Source: Cacconaster sp045601245 | Lineage (GTDB): Bacteria > Bacteroidota > Bacteroidia > Bacteroidales > UBA932 | DNA: 64,000 bases | Direction: 5' to 3' | Assembly: GCA_045601245.1 (NCBI GenBank) | Contig: JAZRZH010000004.1 | Coordinates: forward strand, 1 to 64,000 | Part shown: positions 15,807-25,145 of the stretch, piece by piece | Layout: the number at the start of each line of letters is the position of its first letter | Position numbering within the stretch: position 1 is the stretch's first letter | Translations under genes and position numbers: made by a program | The notes under the pieces: generated by a model | Told to the model about the DNA's origin: nothing | The model's input: only the letters and a program-made list of their open reading frames with translations | The model's database searches: none

Positions 15807-17582
15807 ATGGCGAGTTATCTTCAGATAGAGAACATTTCGAAGTCGTACGGGCCGAAAGTACTTTTCGAGAATATCGGCTTCAACATCAATGAGGGCGACA
15901 AGATCGCCCTCGTCGCTCCAAACGGTGCCGGCAAGACTTCTCTTATGCGCATCCTGGCCGGCAAGGACAAGTCCGATTCGGGCGGCAAGATACTGTTCCT
16001 CAAGGACATAATGATCGCATTCCTCGAGCAGGATTACGATTATGACCCGCAGTCGACGATATTGGACCAGATATCGACGCACAGCGCGCCGATGACCGCC
16101 GATTTCGATGAAAGCAGGAGGGCGGATTATTTCCAGAAGGTCCGCGAGACGCTGAGCAATTTCAGGCTTCACGACACTTCCATGAAGATGTGCGAACTCT
16201 CGGGTGGCGAGGTGAAGCGCGTCGCGCTGGCGGAGGTACTGGCGCTCGGCGCTGACTTCCTGATAATGGACGAGCCGACCAACCATCTTGACATTGATGC
16301 CATAGAGTACCTCGAATCTTATCTGGGCCGCAGCCGCTGCACACTGCTGATGGTGACACACGACAGGTATTTCCTGGACCGCGTCTGCAATATCGTGATG
16401 GAGCTCGATCGCGGCAATGTGTATCTCTACAGGGGCAATTATCAGAATTATCTCGAGAAGCGCGACGAGCGCATCGCCAACTACAACGCCCAGACCGACA
16501 AGGTACGCAATCTGCTGCGCCGCGAACTGGAGTGGATCCACGCCACGCCGTGCGCCCGCACCGGCAAGGCCCAGTACCGTATCAACGCATTCCACGAACT
16601 CAAGGACCGTGCGGAGCAGGTGTATAAGACAAAGCAGATAACGCTCGACGAGGTGCAGGGTTCGTCCCGCCTCGGCACCAAGATCATCGACTGCAAGGAT
16701 CTGTCGTGCCACTACGGTGATGACTGCTATCTTGACCGCTTCACATATAAGTTCCAGCGCCGCGACAAGATTGGCATCGTCGGACGCAACGGAGTGGGCA
16801 AATCCACATTCATCAATCTCCTGACCGACAATCTTGATGCATCCGCCCGCGTGGACGGCATCATCGAGCGCGGCACATCCCTCAATATAGGCTACTACCG
16901 TCAGAGCGGCATTGAATTCAAGCCCGGCGAGACCGTGATGGATATTGTGGGGGACACCCGCCTGCTCGAGCAGTTCCTCTTCCCGCACGATATGTGGACC
17001 ACGAGGGTCGAGAAACTCTCCGGTGGGGAACGACGCAGGCTCTATCTTCTCACCGTTCTGAAGCAGCAGCCGAACCTGCTCATCCTTGACGAGCCTACCA
17101 ACGACCTCGATATCGTGACACTCAACATCCTTGAAGAGTATCTCAAGGAGTTTCAGGGCTCGCTGATGATCGTTTCGCACGACCGCCATTTCCTCGACAG
17201 GATAGTGGACCATCTGCTGGTCTTCTGCGGTGGCGGAGTGGTGAAGGACTTTATCGGCAATTTCAGCGAATACCGCGCATATATCAAGGATTACGAGGCG
17301 AAGAACGCCGCCGAATCCCGCGCTGCCGCCGAGCCCAAGGCAGGTAAGATGCAGAATCTCCCCCAGAAGAAAAAGATGAGTTACAAGGACCGCAGGGAGA
17401 TGGAGATGCTTGAGAATGAACTCGCCGCGCTTGCGGACGAAAAGGCCCGCCTCGAGGAGGCCATCGCCTCCGGCACAATGGACTTCCAGGCTCTGCAGAG
17501 TGCATCGCAGCGCATAGGGGAAATCATATCACTGACAGATGAAAAGGAGTTCCGCTGGCTGGAACTCTCCGAGAACGGATAG
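15807..17582 (+). CDS. ABC-F family ATPase, Uup-like
   Basis: A soluble protein with two ABC cassettes and no membrane part; ABC-F proteins act on the ribosome. Cassette 1 has APNGAGKTS, LSGGEVKRVAL and DEPTNHLD. Cassette 2 has GRNGVGKST, LSGGERRRL and DEPTNDLD. A charged linker joins them. The C-terminal 90 residues form a predicted coiled coil (rich in Glu, Lys and Ala), as in Uup. The 591-residue length fits. A second ABC-F of a different type is encoded at 54291-56264. There is no sign of a resistance-type context. Confidence 0.9.
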   Translation: MASYLQIENISKSYGPKVLFENIGFNINEGDKIALVAPNGAGKTSLMRILAGKDKSDSGGKILFLKDIMIAFLEQDYDYDPQSTILDQISTHSAPMTADFDESRRADYFQKVRETLSNFRLHDTSMKMCELSGGEVKRVALAEVLALGADFLIMDEPTNHLDIDAIEYLESYLGRSRCTLLMVTHDRYFLDRVCNIVMELDRGNVYLYRGNYQNYLEKRDERIANYNAQTDKVRNLLRRELEWIHATPCARTGKAQYRINAFHELKDRAEQVYKTKQITLDEVQGSSRLGTKIIDCKDLSCHYGDDCYLDRFTYKFQRRDKIGIVGRNGVGKSTFINLLTDNLDASARVDGIIERGTSLNIGYYRQSGIEFKPGETVMDIVGDTRLLEQFLFPHDMWTTRVEKLSGGERRRLYLLTVLKQQPNLLILDEPTNDLDIVTLNILEEYLKEFQGSLMIVSHDRHFLDRIVDHLLVFCGGGVVKDFIGNFSEYRAYIKDYEAKNAAESRAAAEPKAGKMQNLPQKKKMSYKDRREMEMLENELAALADEKARLEEAIASGTMDFQALQSASQRIGEIISLTDEKEFRWLELSENG

Positions 17583-17585
17583 ACT

Positions 17586-18155
17586 ATGATACCAAGTTCA
17601 GTATACCGCTTTCTGCTCAGGAATATGGGCTGGAAACTGGAGGGGGAGAAGCCTCTGGAGCACAACTGCATCTTTCTGCTTGCGCCGCACACGAGCATCT
17701 GGGATTTCGCCATAGGCTTTATGTATTACCGCGCAAAGGGCGGCCACCTCAAGGTTATGATCAAGAAAGAGGCGTTCTTCTTCCCGGTCAATCTGCTGCT
17801 GCGCTCGATGGGCGGATTTCCGATAGACAGGTCCAATCCGCAGGGTACCATCCGCGCGTTGATAGACCGGATGGAGGCCAACAAGGCAAAAGGAGAGGAT
17901 TTCCACCTCACGATATGTCCTGAAGGCACCCGTAAGGCAATCCGCAAATGGAAGACGGGCTACCATACCATCGCCAGAGCCACCGGAGCGCCGGTTTATC
18001 TGACATTCATTGATTTCGGACAGAAGCGGGTCGGTATTATGCCTGGCAAGGTCGAACTGACGGACAATGCCCGCGAGGACACGGACCGCATACAGCGGAT
18101 ATATGAGGAGAATAATTTCCGGGGTCTCCACCCGGAAGGATATGTGACACACTAG
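17586..18155 (+). CDS. PlsC-like lysophospholipid acyltransferase
   Basis: A 189-residue acyltransferase. The catalytic HX4D is seen in APHTSIWDF; FPIDRS and CPEGTRK are the later acyl-acceptor motifs. It is shorter than PlsC and resembles the small 1-acylglycerol-3-phosphate acyltransferase-like proteins of Bacteroidetes. It starts 3 bases after the ABC-F stop, in the same operon, and overlaps the convergent permease gene by 4 bases. Confidence 0.87.
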   Translation: MIPSSVYRFLLRNMGWKLEGEKPLEHNCIFLLAPHTSIWDFAIGFMYYRAKGGHLKVMIKKEAFFFPVNLLLRSMGGFPIDRSNPQGTIRALIDRMEANKAKGEDFHLTICPEGTRKAIRKWKTGYHTIARATGAPVYLTFIDFGQKRVGIMPGKVELTDNAREDTDRIQRIYEENNFRGLHPEGYVTH

Positions 18156-18880
18156 GAGAGCAGCGCCAGCAGGCCGCTGAAGGTCATATAGGCATAGACG
18201 CATTTTCGTATGACCTCGATTGGCATACGATTGCATACACGGGCACCGAGCAGCAGACCAAGCAGGACTGCAGGAATGCCAATGAGCCAACTATGGCATA
18301 CCGTCGGCGTAATGAATCCATTTGCAGAGCGGAAGATGGTCATCATAATATTGCCTATGATGAAATACCATTGGCATATGCCTATATACTCTTCTTTGGT
18401 GTCGGTGCAGGCTAGAAAATAGATTACGGCAGGAGGGCCCTGCATTGCGAACAGACCACCCATAAAGCCGGAGAGCGTACCCATAGACAATTGTACTGGT
18501 ACATTCGACTTCATCTTGATTCGGTCCCCGATGAAGAAAAAATAGATGCTGATTGCTATGAGAAGTGCGCCGAGCACGTGCTTCATGATGCCATCATTAA
18601 CGGCGGATACGAGGCGTATCGAGAAGAAGGAGGCCACTAGGAAGGCCGCCAATATCAGCCAGAGCTTTTTCCACGGCACATATTTGAACATACGTATACC
18701 AGTGACCAGGGCACATACTATTGCGAGCAATCCGGAAAGCGCGGTTGCCTCGCCGTAGCTAGGCATAAGGAACGGCAGTACGGTCATTATGAAAACGCCG
18801 AAGCCGAAACCCGTCACCCTCTGGATGAAACTTCCTCCGAAGGCGAACAGAATGAGCAGGATTATGGCCGTAGTGGACAT
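18152..18880 (-). CDS. TauE/SafE (TSUP) family membrane permease
   Basis: A 242-residue integral membrane protein with about eight hydrophobic segments. The first (ILLILFAFGGSFIQRVTGFG) and the middle GTLSGFMGGLFAMQGPPAVI are the paired glycine-rich motifs of the TSUP family, which moves sulfite, sulfonates or related anions. The substrate is unknown. It lies 4 bases after the DUF1846 gene in the same direction. Confidence 0.87.
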   Translation of the reverse strand: MSTTAIILLILFAFGGSFIQRVTGFGFGVFIMTVLPFLMPSYGEATALSGLLAIVCALVTGIRMFKYVPWKKLWLILAAFLVASFFSIRLVSAVNDGIMKHVLGALLIAISIYFFFIGDRIKMKSNVPVQLSMGTLSGFMGGLFAMQGPPAVIYFLACTDTKEEYIGICQWYFIIGNIMMTIFRSANGFITPTVCHSWLIGIPAVLLGLLLGARVCNRMPIEVIRKCVYAYMTFSGLLALLS

Positions 18881-18884
18881 AATC

Positions 18885-20348
18885 TTACTTTTTCCTGACA
18901 GGGTCCGATGTCAGACCGACACCGAGTTTCTTGAAAATCTTGCGGTCAACCTCGCTGAGCATCACGGTGGTATGTACCTGACATCCGTTTAGCTGAGGCA
19001 GGCATCCGAGGGCCTTGCGGCAATTCTCGTCCGTGGTGCTGAGCATCGCCAGTGCGACCAGCACTTCGTCGGTGTGGAGGCGCGGGTTGTGTCCGTGCAG
19101 ATATGATACCTTCATCTCCTGGATAGGCTCGATCATACTCTGAGGGATGAGCTTGATATCGTGCGCGATGCCGGCAAGATGCTTGGTGGCATTGAGTATG
19201 AGTGCGGCGCATGGGCCGAGGAGTGAACTTGTCTCAGCGGTGATGATGGTGCCGTCCGCCAGTTCTATAGCGGCGGATGCAACGCCGGATTTCTCCTTGC
19301 GCTGGCGCGCTGCCACAGTGGTGCGGCGGAAATCGGTGGTGATGCCTGCCTGCTTCATCAAGAGTGCGATCTTGTTGACTTCGCTCTCTTCGCATAGACC
19401 CTCTGCAAAACGTCCTAGTGAGGTATAGTAGCGGCGGATTATCTCATCCTTTGCGGCATTGCTGCAGACCTCGTCGTCCTTGATGCAGAAACCGATCATA
19501 TTGACTCCCATATCGGTAGGGGACTTGTACGGGTTCTCTCCATAGATGCCTTCGAATATGGCATTTAGAACCGGGAAACTCTCCACGTCGCGGTTGTAGT
19601 TGACAGCAATCTTGCCGTATGCCTCGAGGTGGAACGGGTCGATCATATTGACGTCATTGAGATCCGCGGTGGCGGCTTCGTATGCCAGATGGACAGGGTG
19701 CTTGAGCGGCAGGTTCCAGATAGGGAAGGTCTCGAACTTCGCATAGCCGGCCTTGATGCCGCGCTTGTGGTCCTGATACAGCTGGCTGAGGCAGACGGCC
19801 ATCTTGCCGCTGCCCGGGCCAGGGGCGGTGACGATTACGAGAGGGCGTGTTGTCTCGACATAGTCGTTCTTGCCGAATCCCTCCTCGGAATCGATGTATG
19901 CCACATTTTCGGGGTAGCCTTCAATCGTGTGATGGAAATACACCTTGATGCCGAGTCGCTTCAGACGGTTACGATATGCAGTGGCGCTTGCCTGCCCGTT
20001 GAAATGGGTGACGACAACCGAACTTACAAGGAATCCCTTAGATATGAATTCATCCCTGAGCCTCAGCACGTCCACATCGTAAGTGATGCCTAGGTCCCCG
20101 CGGACCTTATTCTTCTCGATATCGACGGCGCTGATAACAATGACTATCTCACAGTCATTCTGCAACTGCATCAGCATCTTCAGCTTGCCGTCAGGCTCAA
20201 AGCCCGGCAGCACGCGGCTGGCGTGATTGTCATCGAAAAGTTTGCCTCCGAACTCCATATAGAGCTTGTCGCCGAACTTGGCGATGCGCTCCTTTATATG
20301 TTCTGATTGGATTTTGAGATATTTCTCGTTGTCGAACCCGTACTTCAT
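18885..20348 (-). CDS. DUF1846 (UPF0371) family protein
   Basis: A 487-residue cytoplasmic protein matching the DUF1846 family from end to end (KYGFDNEKYL at the start, then KLYMEFGGKL, DDNHASRVLPGF, VTAPGPGSGKMAVCLSQLY and SYLHGHNPRL). PGPGSGKMA suggests nucleotide or phosphate binding. The family is common in Firmicutes and Bacteroidetes; its enzymatic role is not established to my knowledge. It is co-transcribed with the TSUP permease. Confidence 0.88.
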   Translation of the reverse strand: MKYGFDNEKYLKIQSEHIKERIAKFGDKLYMEFGGKLFDDNHASRVLPGFEPDGKLKMLMQLQNDCEIVIVISAVDIEKNKVRGDLGITYDVDVLRLRDEFISKGFLVSSVVVTHFNGQASATAYRNRLKRLGIKVYFHHTIEGYPENVAYIDSEEGFGKNDYVETTRPLVIVTAPGPGSGKMAVCLSQLYQDHKRGIKAGYAKFETFPIWNLPLKHPVHLAYEAATADLNDVNMIDPFHLEAYGKIAVNYNRDVESFPVLNAIFEGIYGENPYKSPTDMGVNMIGFCIKDDEVCSNAAKDEIIRRYYTSLGRFAEGLCEESEVNKIALLMKQAGITTDFRRTTVAARQRKEKSGVASAAIELADGTIITAETSSLLGPCAALILNATKHLAGIAHDIKLIPQSMIEPIQEMKVSYLHGHNPRLHTDEVLVALAMLSTTDENCRKALGCLPQLNGCQVHTTVMLSEVDRKIFKKLGVGLTSDPVRKK

Positions 20349-20368
20349 AGTTTGAAAATTACGGGTTA

Positions 20369-20376
20369 CAAAATTA
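20369..20376 (-). promoter_or_regulatory. -7 promoter box of the DUF1846-TSUP operon
   Basis: Minus-strand TAATTTTG matches TAnnTTTG, 20 bases before the DUF1846 ATG. Confidence 0.55.
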
Positions 20377-20407
20377 CCACTTTCCGACGGATTTCAAAAA
20401 TGATTTT

Positions 20408-20415
20408 TACATTTG
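20408..20415 (+). promoter_or_regulatory. -7 promoter box of the GNAT gene, leaderless
   Basis: TACATTTG is followed by only 4 bases before the ATG at 20420. The transcript should begin at or within a base or two of the start codon. Confidence 0.6.
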
Positions 20416-20419
20416 CGTT

Positions 20420-20986
20420 ATGAAAACAATAGAAGCAATCTCTATCAGATACGCAACGCCAGACGATGTCCCGACCATCCACGCAATGGCCGATATTGTT
20501 TTTCGCAAAACTTACGGGGATATACTCTCACCGGAACAGATCGACTATATGATGGACTGGATGTATTCCACCGATAGCCTTAGTGACCAAGTGGCTGGAG
20601 ATGGAAAGTGGTTCCTGATTGCCGAGGCTTCGGGAAATGGAGAATCCCTCAAATGCGGATACGCATCTTTCGAGACAGAAGGGCGGACATCCGACGGAAG
20701 ACCGCTGTTCCATCTTCAGAAACTGTATGTGATGCCCGAATGGCAGGGTTGCGGACTCGGTGAAATGCTTCTCAATGCAGTCGTGGACGGCATCCGCTCC
20801 GCTGCTGGCGGCCCGGCGAGGATGGAACTCAACGTGAACCGTTACAACAAAGCGGTCTCATTCTACGAGAAAATGGGTCTGAAGCGCGATCGGCAGGGGG
20901 ATTTCGAGATCGGCCACGGATGGTATATGAACGACTACATCTACGCGCTGGACATACTGCCGAAAGCCTGCGATCGACTTCCCTGA
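20420..20986 (+). CDS. GNAT family N-acetyltransferase
   Basis: A 188-residue GNAT protein. The acetyl-CoA loop region is LYVMPEWQGCGLGEMLL, a good match to the Q/R-x-x-G-x-G/A motif. LNVNRYNKAVSFYEKMGLKR is the C-terminal motif typical of RimI-like enzymes. The substrate is unknown. Only the first ATG gives a full N-terminal strand, and it sits immediately after the promoter box. Confidence 0.9.
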   Translation: MKTIEAISIRYATPDDVPTIHAMADIVFRKTYGDILSPEQIDYMMDWMYSTDSLSDQVAGDGKWFLIAEASGNGESLKCGYASFETEGRTSDGRPLFHLQKLYVMPEWQGCGLGEMLLNAVVDGIRSAAGGPARMELNVNRYNKAVSFYEKMGLKRDRQGDFEIGHGWYMNDYIYALDILPKACDRLP

Positions 20987-21012
20987 TATCCGCTTTCCGG
21001 CGGACCTCCGTA

Positions 21013-22308
21013 TTATTTGTCGTAATTGTATTTCTCCCAGAGGGCTGTCATCCGTCTGCGGATCTCCTCTTCGCGCGGGTTCGGCCCCGGCTCATAGAAC
21101 TTCGTCCCCTCGATGCCTTCCGGCAGGAATTCCTGATCCACGAAGTTGCCTTCGTATGCGTGGGCGTACTTGTAGTCCTTCGCATATCCGAGTTCCTTCA
21201 TCAGTTTTGTAGGAGCATTGCGCAAATGGAGCGGTACCGGTGGCAGGACACCGCTGCTGACCGCAGCCATGGCGGCGTCTATCGCGCATATGGAAGAGTT
21301 GCTCTTCGGTGAAGTTGCGAGGTAAATGCAGGTTTCGGAGAGGATTATGCGGCTTTCCGGCATTCCGATCTGATGTACTGCATTGAAGCAGGCCTGGGCG
21401 AGCAGCGCGGCGTTCGGGTTGGCGAGGCCGACGTCCTCCGAGGCCAGGATCAGCATCCTGCGGGCTATGAAGAGCGGATCCTCGCCGCCAGAGAGCATTC
21501 TTGCCATCCAGTAGAGCGCCCCGTTGGGGTCGCTGCCGCGGATACTCTTGATAAATGCCGAGATTATGTCGTAATGCTGTTCGCCGTTCTTGTCATATAG
21601 CGCGATGTTCTCCTGAAGGCAGTCTGTGACAGTCTTGTTGTCAATAACGATGTCGGCCTCGTCCGGGAATGATGATATAGTGATGTCAAGGACATTGAGG
21701 AGCTTGCGTGCATCTCCACCGCTGAAACGGAAGAGAGCCTCCTTTTCTTTGACTTCAATATTGCGTGACACAAGATATGCATCGCTTTTCAATGCTCTCA
21801 TTAATAGCTTGTTTAGGTCATTGACCTCAAGTGATTTGAGAATATAGACCTGACAGCGGGAGAGAAGCGGGGTAATGACTTCGAAGGATGGATTTTCGGT
21901 GGTAGCGCCGATAAGGGTGATGACGCCGCTTTCGACTGCGCCGAGGAGCGCGTCCTGCTGTGCCTTGTTGAAACGGTGGATCTCGTCGATGAACAGGATA
22001 GGCGTACCCTTGTGGAATACACTCGAGCGGCTGCGGCGCGCCTGCTCGATCACGTCGCGGACATCCTTGACACCTGAACTTATTGCCGAAAGCGTATGGA
22101 ATTCGCAATCCGTGCTGCCGGCGATAATGCGGGCAAGAGTGGTCTTGCCGACGCCCGGAGGGCCCCAGAGAATGAACGACGAGACATTGCCGCTCTCGAT
22201 CATCTTGCGTATCACGGCACCTTTACCGACCAGGTGTTCCTGTCCCACGTATTCATCCAAGTTCTTCGGTCTCAACCTTTCCGGCAGCGGTATCATCGGT
22301 TTGTCCAT
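21013..22308 (-). CDS. rarA: Replication-associated recombination AAA+ ATPase RarA
   Basis: RarA/MgsA acts at stalled replication forks. Walker A is GPPGVGKTT, Walker B ILFIDEIHRFNK, sensor 1 IGATTENPSF. The C-terminal RarA domain (about 240-431) contains AFIKSIRGSDPNGALYWMARML. At 431 residues it is complete. It has its own promoter, divergent from the lipoprotein cluster. A perfect 14-base palindrome lies in its short 5' leader. Confidence 0.95.
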   Translation of the reverse strand: MDKPMIPLPERLRPKNLDEYVGQEHLVGKGAVIRKMIESGNVSSFILWGPPGVGKTTLARIIAGSTDCEFHTLSAISSGVKDVRDVIEQARRSRSSVFHKGTPILFIDEIHRFNKAQQDALLGAVESGVITLIGATTENPSFEVITPLLSRCQVYILKSLEVNDLNKLLMRALKSDAYLVSRNIEVKEKEALFRFSGGDARKLLNVLDITISSFPDEADIVIDNKTVTDCLQENIALYDKNGEQHYDIISAFIKSIRGSDPNGALYWMARMLSGGEDPLFIARRMLILASEDVGLANPNAALLAQACFNAVHQIGMPESRIILSETCIYLATSPKSNSSICAIDAAMAAVSSGVLPPVPLHLRNAPTKLMKELGYAKDYKYAHAYEGNFVDQEFLPEGIEGTKFYEPGPNPREEEIRRRMTALWEKYNYDK

Positions 22309-22319
22309 AAATAATCATT

Positions 22320-22333
22320 TGTAAACGTTTACA
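22320..22333. promoter_or_regulatory. Perfect palindrome TGTAAACGTTTACA
   Basis: A 14-base perfect palindrome with a central ACGT, of the form bound by LacI-family repressors. It lies just inside the predicted rarA transcript, between the rarA promoter box and its ATG. Its distance to the lipoprotein cluster promoter (about 60 bases) also allows action there. No LacI-family gene is present in the window. Confidence 0.4.
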
Positions 22334-22339
22334 GATGGA

Positions 22340-22347
22340 CAAATTTA
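22340..22347 (-). promoter_or_regulatory. -7 promoter box of rarA
   Basis: Minus-strand TAAATTTG, 31 bases before the rarA ATG. Confidence 0.55.
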
Positions 22348-22391
22348 TGAATTTTGTCCCATTGACAAGTCTTTTTATTTAAATTAATACC

Positions 22392-22399
22392 TATATTTG
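22392..22399 (+). promoter_or_regulatory. -7 promoter box of the four-lipoprotein operon
   Basis: TATATTTG lies 27 bases before the first ATG at 22427. It is the only recognised promoter for the four closely spaced genes that follow. Confidence 0.6.
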
Positions 22400-22426
22400 A
22401 GGAATTGAACATTTCAAACTTAACAG

Positions 22427-23779
22427 ATGAAATCATTAAAAGTGATTGCTTTTGCGCTGATAGCCCTCGCGGCTTCAGCCTGCGTGGAGGATATTCCGGA
22501 GAAAGACCCGTACGGAATACTCTCAATTACATTGAATTCGACCATCGGGGACATTCACGTTACCGATCTGCGCATTACAGACGGCAATGATTTGCTGTTA
22601 CAGACCGACAAAGCGGTCGATGTCACCGGAGCAGGGCAGACGCTCGATTTCAAGGTGGAGGAGGGTACATATGAGAATGTCACCATCGCCATAGCGACTG
22701 ATGACAACCGCACCGGACTCTTCACACTCAAGAGCGGGACCGGCCTGGCCATCAACGGCGGCGCATCCACAATCTGCCCGATAACGATCACATCCCTCAA
22801 GGACAATTCTGCAGCCGAAGAGTCATTCCTTCCGTCGGGAAGAATGTTCAATATGGCGGTAAAGGCAATGGCGCGGCAGAAACCGGACAGCCTTCACTGC
22901 ACATATTCGATGGTGGACTCGATAATCACATCCATAACGTTTGTCAACGGATCACCGGCAACTGACGGTGTGCGCATAGACAACTTCGACGGCGCTCCGG
23001 CATATGCGTTTTTTGACAAGGGAAGCGGAGCGATAACCATCTCTACCAGCGCGACGAGATTCCGACTCAACGCCTATCCGGCATCGATGTTCGACCACCT
23101 GGAGACTTTGGAGAGTATTGATTTCGGCAATATGTATGCACCAGAGGTCTACAAGATGGAAAGGATGTTCTCGTACTGCCGCAGTCTGAAGACGCTGGAT
23201 CTCAAGTTCATTGAAAATACATCCCAATGCACCTCGATGGACAACCTCTTCTCCTACTGCGGTTCGCTCGAATCTGTCGACGTGTCTCATTTCAATACGG
23301 AAAACGTAGGTCATATGCGCAGTATGTTCAACCACTGCACATCGCTCAAGGCAGTCGACGTCAGCAATTTCAATACTGCGAACTGCAAGATCATGACTTA
23401 TATGTTCTATTTCGCTTCGTCTCTCGAGACCCTCGACCTTTCGAACTTCACCGTCAATCAGTTGGAAGCCTCCAAGATGACATATCTCTTCCACGGGCTT
23501 TCATCCCTGAAGGAGTTGCGCCTTGCGAAGAACTTTTATCCGTCAGACCTCGGCAGCCCGACCAGCTGTTTCGCTTCGACCACCCTTGCTTATGAAGACC
23601 GCATAGGAAGCAAGGCCGGCGGCCTCACGATATATTCGGACCAGGCGACGGCCGACTGGCTTGTCACCACGACTCTCCGCTGGATCAACAGCGGATACAA
23701 GAATAACAAGGCCATACCAGTGACATTCAGGAATATCGATACAAACGAGCCATTGACAGTGAAATGGGCAAAGAACTAA
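22427..23779 (+). CDS. BspA-type leucine-rich repeat surface lipoprotein
   Basis: A 450-residue lipoprotein (signal ending ASAC, Cys19). Residues 25-140 form a beta-rich domain with LRITDGNDLLLQTDKAVDVTGAG, similar in style to fimbrillin anchors. Residues 235-380 are five BspA-type (DUF285) repeats of about 24 residues with the pattern MFxxCxSLxxLDLSxFxT, such as MFNHCTSLKAVDVSNFNT. The C-terminal tail (LRWINSGYKNNKAIPVTF) recurs almost unchanged in the fourth gene of the operon. BspA proteins often mediate adhesion; no ligand can be inferred. It is first in the operon. Confidence 0.87.
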   Translation: MKSLKVIAFALIALAASACVEDIPEKDPYGILSITLNSTIGDIHVTDLRITDGNDLLLQTDKAVDVTGAGQTLDFKVEEGTYENVTIAIATDDNRTGLFTLKSGTGLAINGGASTICPITITSLKDNSAAEESFLPSGRMFNMAVKAMARQKPDSLHCTYSMVDSIITSITFVNGSPATDGVRIDNFDGAPAYAFFDKGSGAITISTSATRFRLNAYPASMFDHLETLESIDFGNMYAPEVYKMERMFSYCRSLKTLDLKFIENTSQCTSMDNLFSYCGSLESVDVSHFNTENVGHMRSMFNHCTSLKAVDVSNFNTANCKIMTYMFYFASSLETLDLSNFTVNQLEASKMTYLFHGLSSLKELRLAKNFYPSDLGSPTSCFASTTLAYEDRIGSKAGGLTIYSDQATADWLVTTTLRWINSGYKNNKAIPVTFRNIDTNEPLTVKWAKN

Positions 23780-23792
23780 GGAGGACCGGAAA

Positions 23793-25139
23793 ATGAAAAA
23801 TATATATATTGCAATATTTGCCATCGCGGCCGCAACGGTTGCCGCTTCATCCTGCCATAAGGTCATAGATGAACCCGTAATCAATAATACCGAGGTAGAC
23901 TGGTCATCCTGGGAGGAATCCATCGAAGTTGTGATTCCTGACGACGTGCTCGAAGAGGGCTACTACAAGGACGTCATAATGGACGGCGGCACATACCTTA
24001 CCTCGCGAGAACGGCTTCCTGCCTGCGATTCATTCGACATATCTCTGGATTTCCTTATGGGTGAAAGATATCCAACATCTGACGCCGATTCCATCTTTCA
24101 GATTCAAAAGTTCGTCGGTTCAGAAGTGGACCGGAATGGCTTCCTCATGTACCCTGACGGAAAGCCGCGCTACAAGGTGTTCTACTCCTGCGGCGGCAGT
24201 TCAGGCAATCACGGCCGCTGTCTCGGTGCGGCAGGACGCAACGCTGTGCGCACATTCTTCCGCAATGGAGGCTCCTACCAGGGTTCATGTGCGGGAGCGT
24301 TCCTTGCCAGCGTGGGTTCCGGCGGCATCACCGGTGACGTGTCATCCAATTTCTACGGCATATGGCCGGGCCACACCACATCCAGCGGCCTGAACACGCA
24401 GACGCCTACCGGGATGTTCATCGAGCCGGGCAGCGGTCTGCTCAATTACTTCGATTTCGGTGGCGATATGTATGTGGACAGCGTACGCCACCACGGAGGA
24501 TGCTATACGGTCGACCTCATTCCGGGCACTGAAGTTCTGGCCCGGTATGATTATCCTAAACTTACAATGCACCAGAAGGCATCCATCTGGGCTTGGAAGA
24601 ACTCCAGGCACGAAGGCCGAATCATCTGCTGCGGTTCCCATCCTGAAGAGGTGGACGGCGGCGAACGTATGGAGCTTATGGGCGCAATGCTGATGTATTC
24701 GATGGACGGACGCGGCGTTGCCACGGTCAAAAAGGTACTCACCAAGGGCGAGGAATACCTGGCTGACAAGGAGAGCACGGCAAATGACCCTCTCCATGCC
24801 AAGATTGGTGACGGCCAGTATCATCATTTCGCGGTCGGTATCCCGGCTTCCGCGAAGAACGTAAAGGCACGTCTCGAGTATTTCGGGGAATATGATATCC
24901 ATCTGCTTGCCAAGAAGGGCACATTCGCGTTCGAGAACAACGCTGACTGCGGCAATACTTCGAATGAGTGTGCAAAGGAACTGCTGCTCGAGTCCGTCGA
25001 GGGCGGCACCTGGTTCTTCAGCGTACACAATGACTCGCGTCCAGACTCAGTCATCGACGAGCACGGCAACGTCAACTACACCGGCAGGACAGAACTTCTC
25101 AACGGTATCTCCTACAAGATTTCAATTACTTGGGAATAA
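23793..25139 (+). CDS. Lipoprotein with BPL_N / glutamine-amidotransferase-like domain and PPC-like domain
   Basis: A 448-residue lipoprotein (AASSC, Cys21). Residues 57-320 resemble the BPL_N / class I glutamine amidotransferase-like fold. The nucleophile elbow is GSCAGAF with Cys166, and GSHPEEV supplies a His-Pro-Glu; together these form the usual Cys-His-Glu triad. The final 115 residues (GDGQYHHFAVGIPASAKN onward) look like a bacterial pre-peptidase C-terminal (PPC) beta domain. An exported enzyme of this fold is unusual. An SD-like AAGGAGG overlaps the preceding stop, 8 bases before the ATG. The gene is paralogous to the second half of the next one. Confidence 0.8.
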   Translation: MKNIYIAIFAIAAATVAASSCHKVIDEPVINNTEVDWSSWEESIEVVIPDDVLEEGYYKDVIMDGGTYLTSRERLPACDSFDISLDFLMGERYPTSDADSIFQIQKFVGSEVDRNGFLMYPDGKPRYKVFYSCGGSSGNHGRCLGAAGRNAVRTFFRNGGSYQGSCAGAFLASVGSGGITGDVSSNFYGIWPGHTTSSGLNTQTPTGMFIEPGSGLLNYFDFGGDMYVDSVRHHGGCYTVDLIPGTEVLARYDYPKLTMHQKASIWAWKNSRHEGRIICCGSHPEEVDGGERMELMGAMLMYSMDGRGVATVKKVLTKGEEYLADKESTANDPLHAKIGDGQYHHFAVGIPASAKNVKARLEYFGEYDIHLLAKKGTFAFENNADCGNTSNECAKELLLESVEGGTWFFSVHNDSRPDSVIDEHGNVNYTGRTELLNGISYKISITWE

Positions 25140-25145
25140 CATTAT

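Noticed and set aside
15708..17213. Long open frame of 501 codons on the minus strand
   Set aside because: It lies entirely opposite the ABC-F gene with its conserved motifs. GC-rich codon use leaves the antisense frame open; its sequence is Leu/Val/Glu-rich shadow.
15807..17582. ABC-F gene as an antibiotic resistance factor
   Set aside because: The Uup-like C-terminal coiled coil and housekeeping context give no sign of a resistance-type ABC-F.
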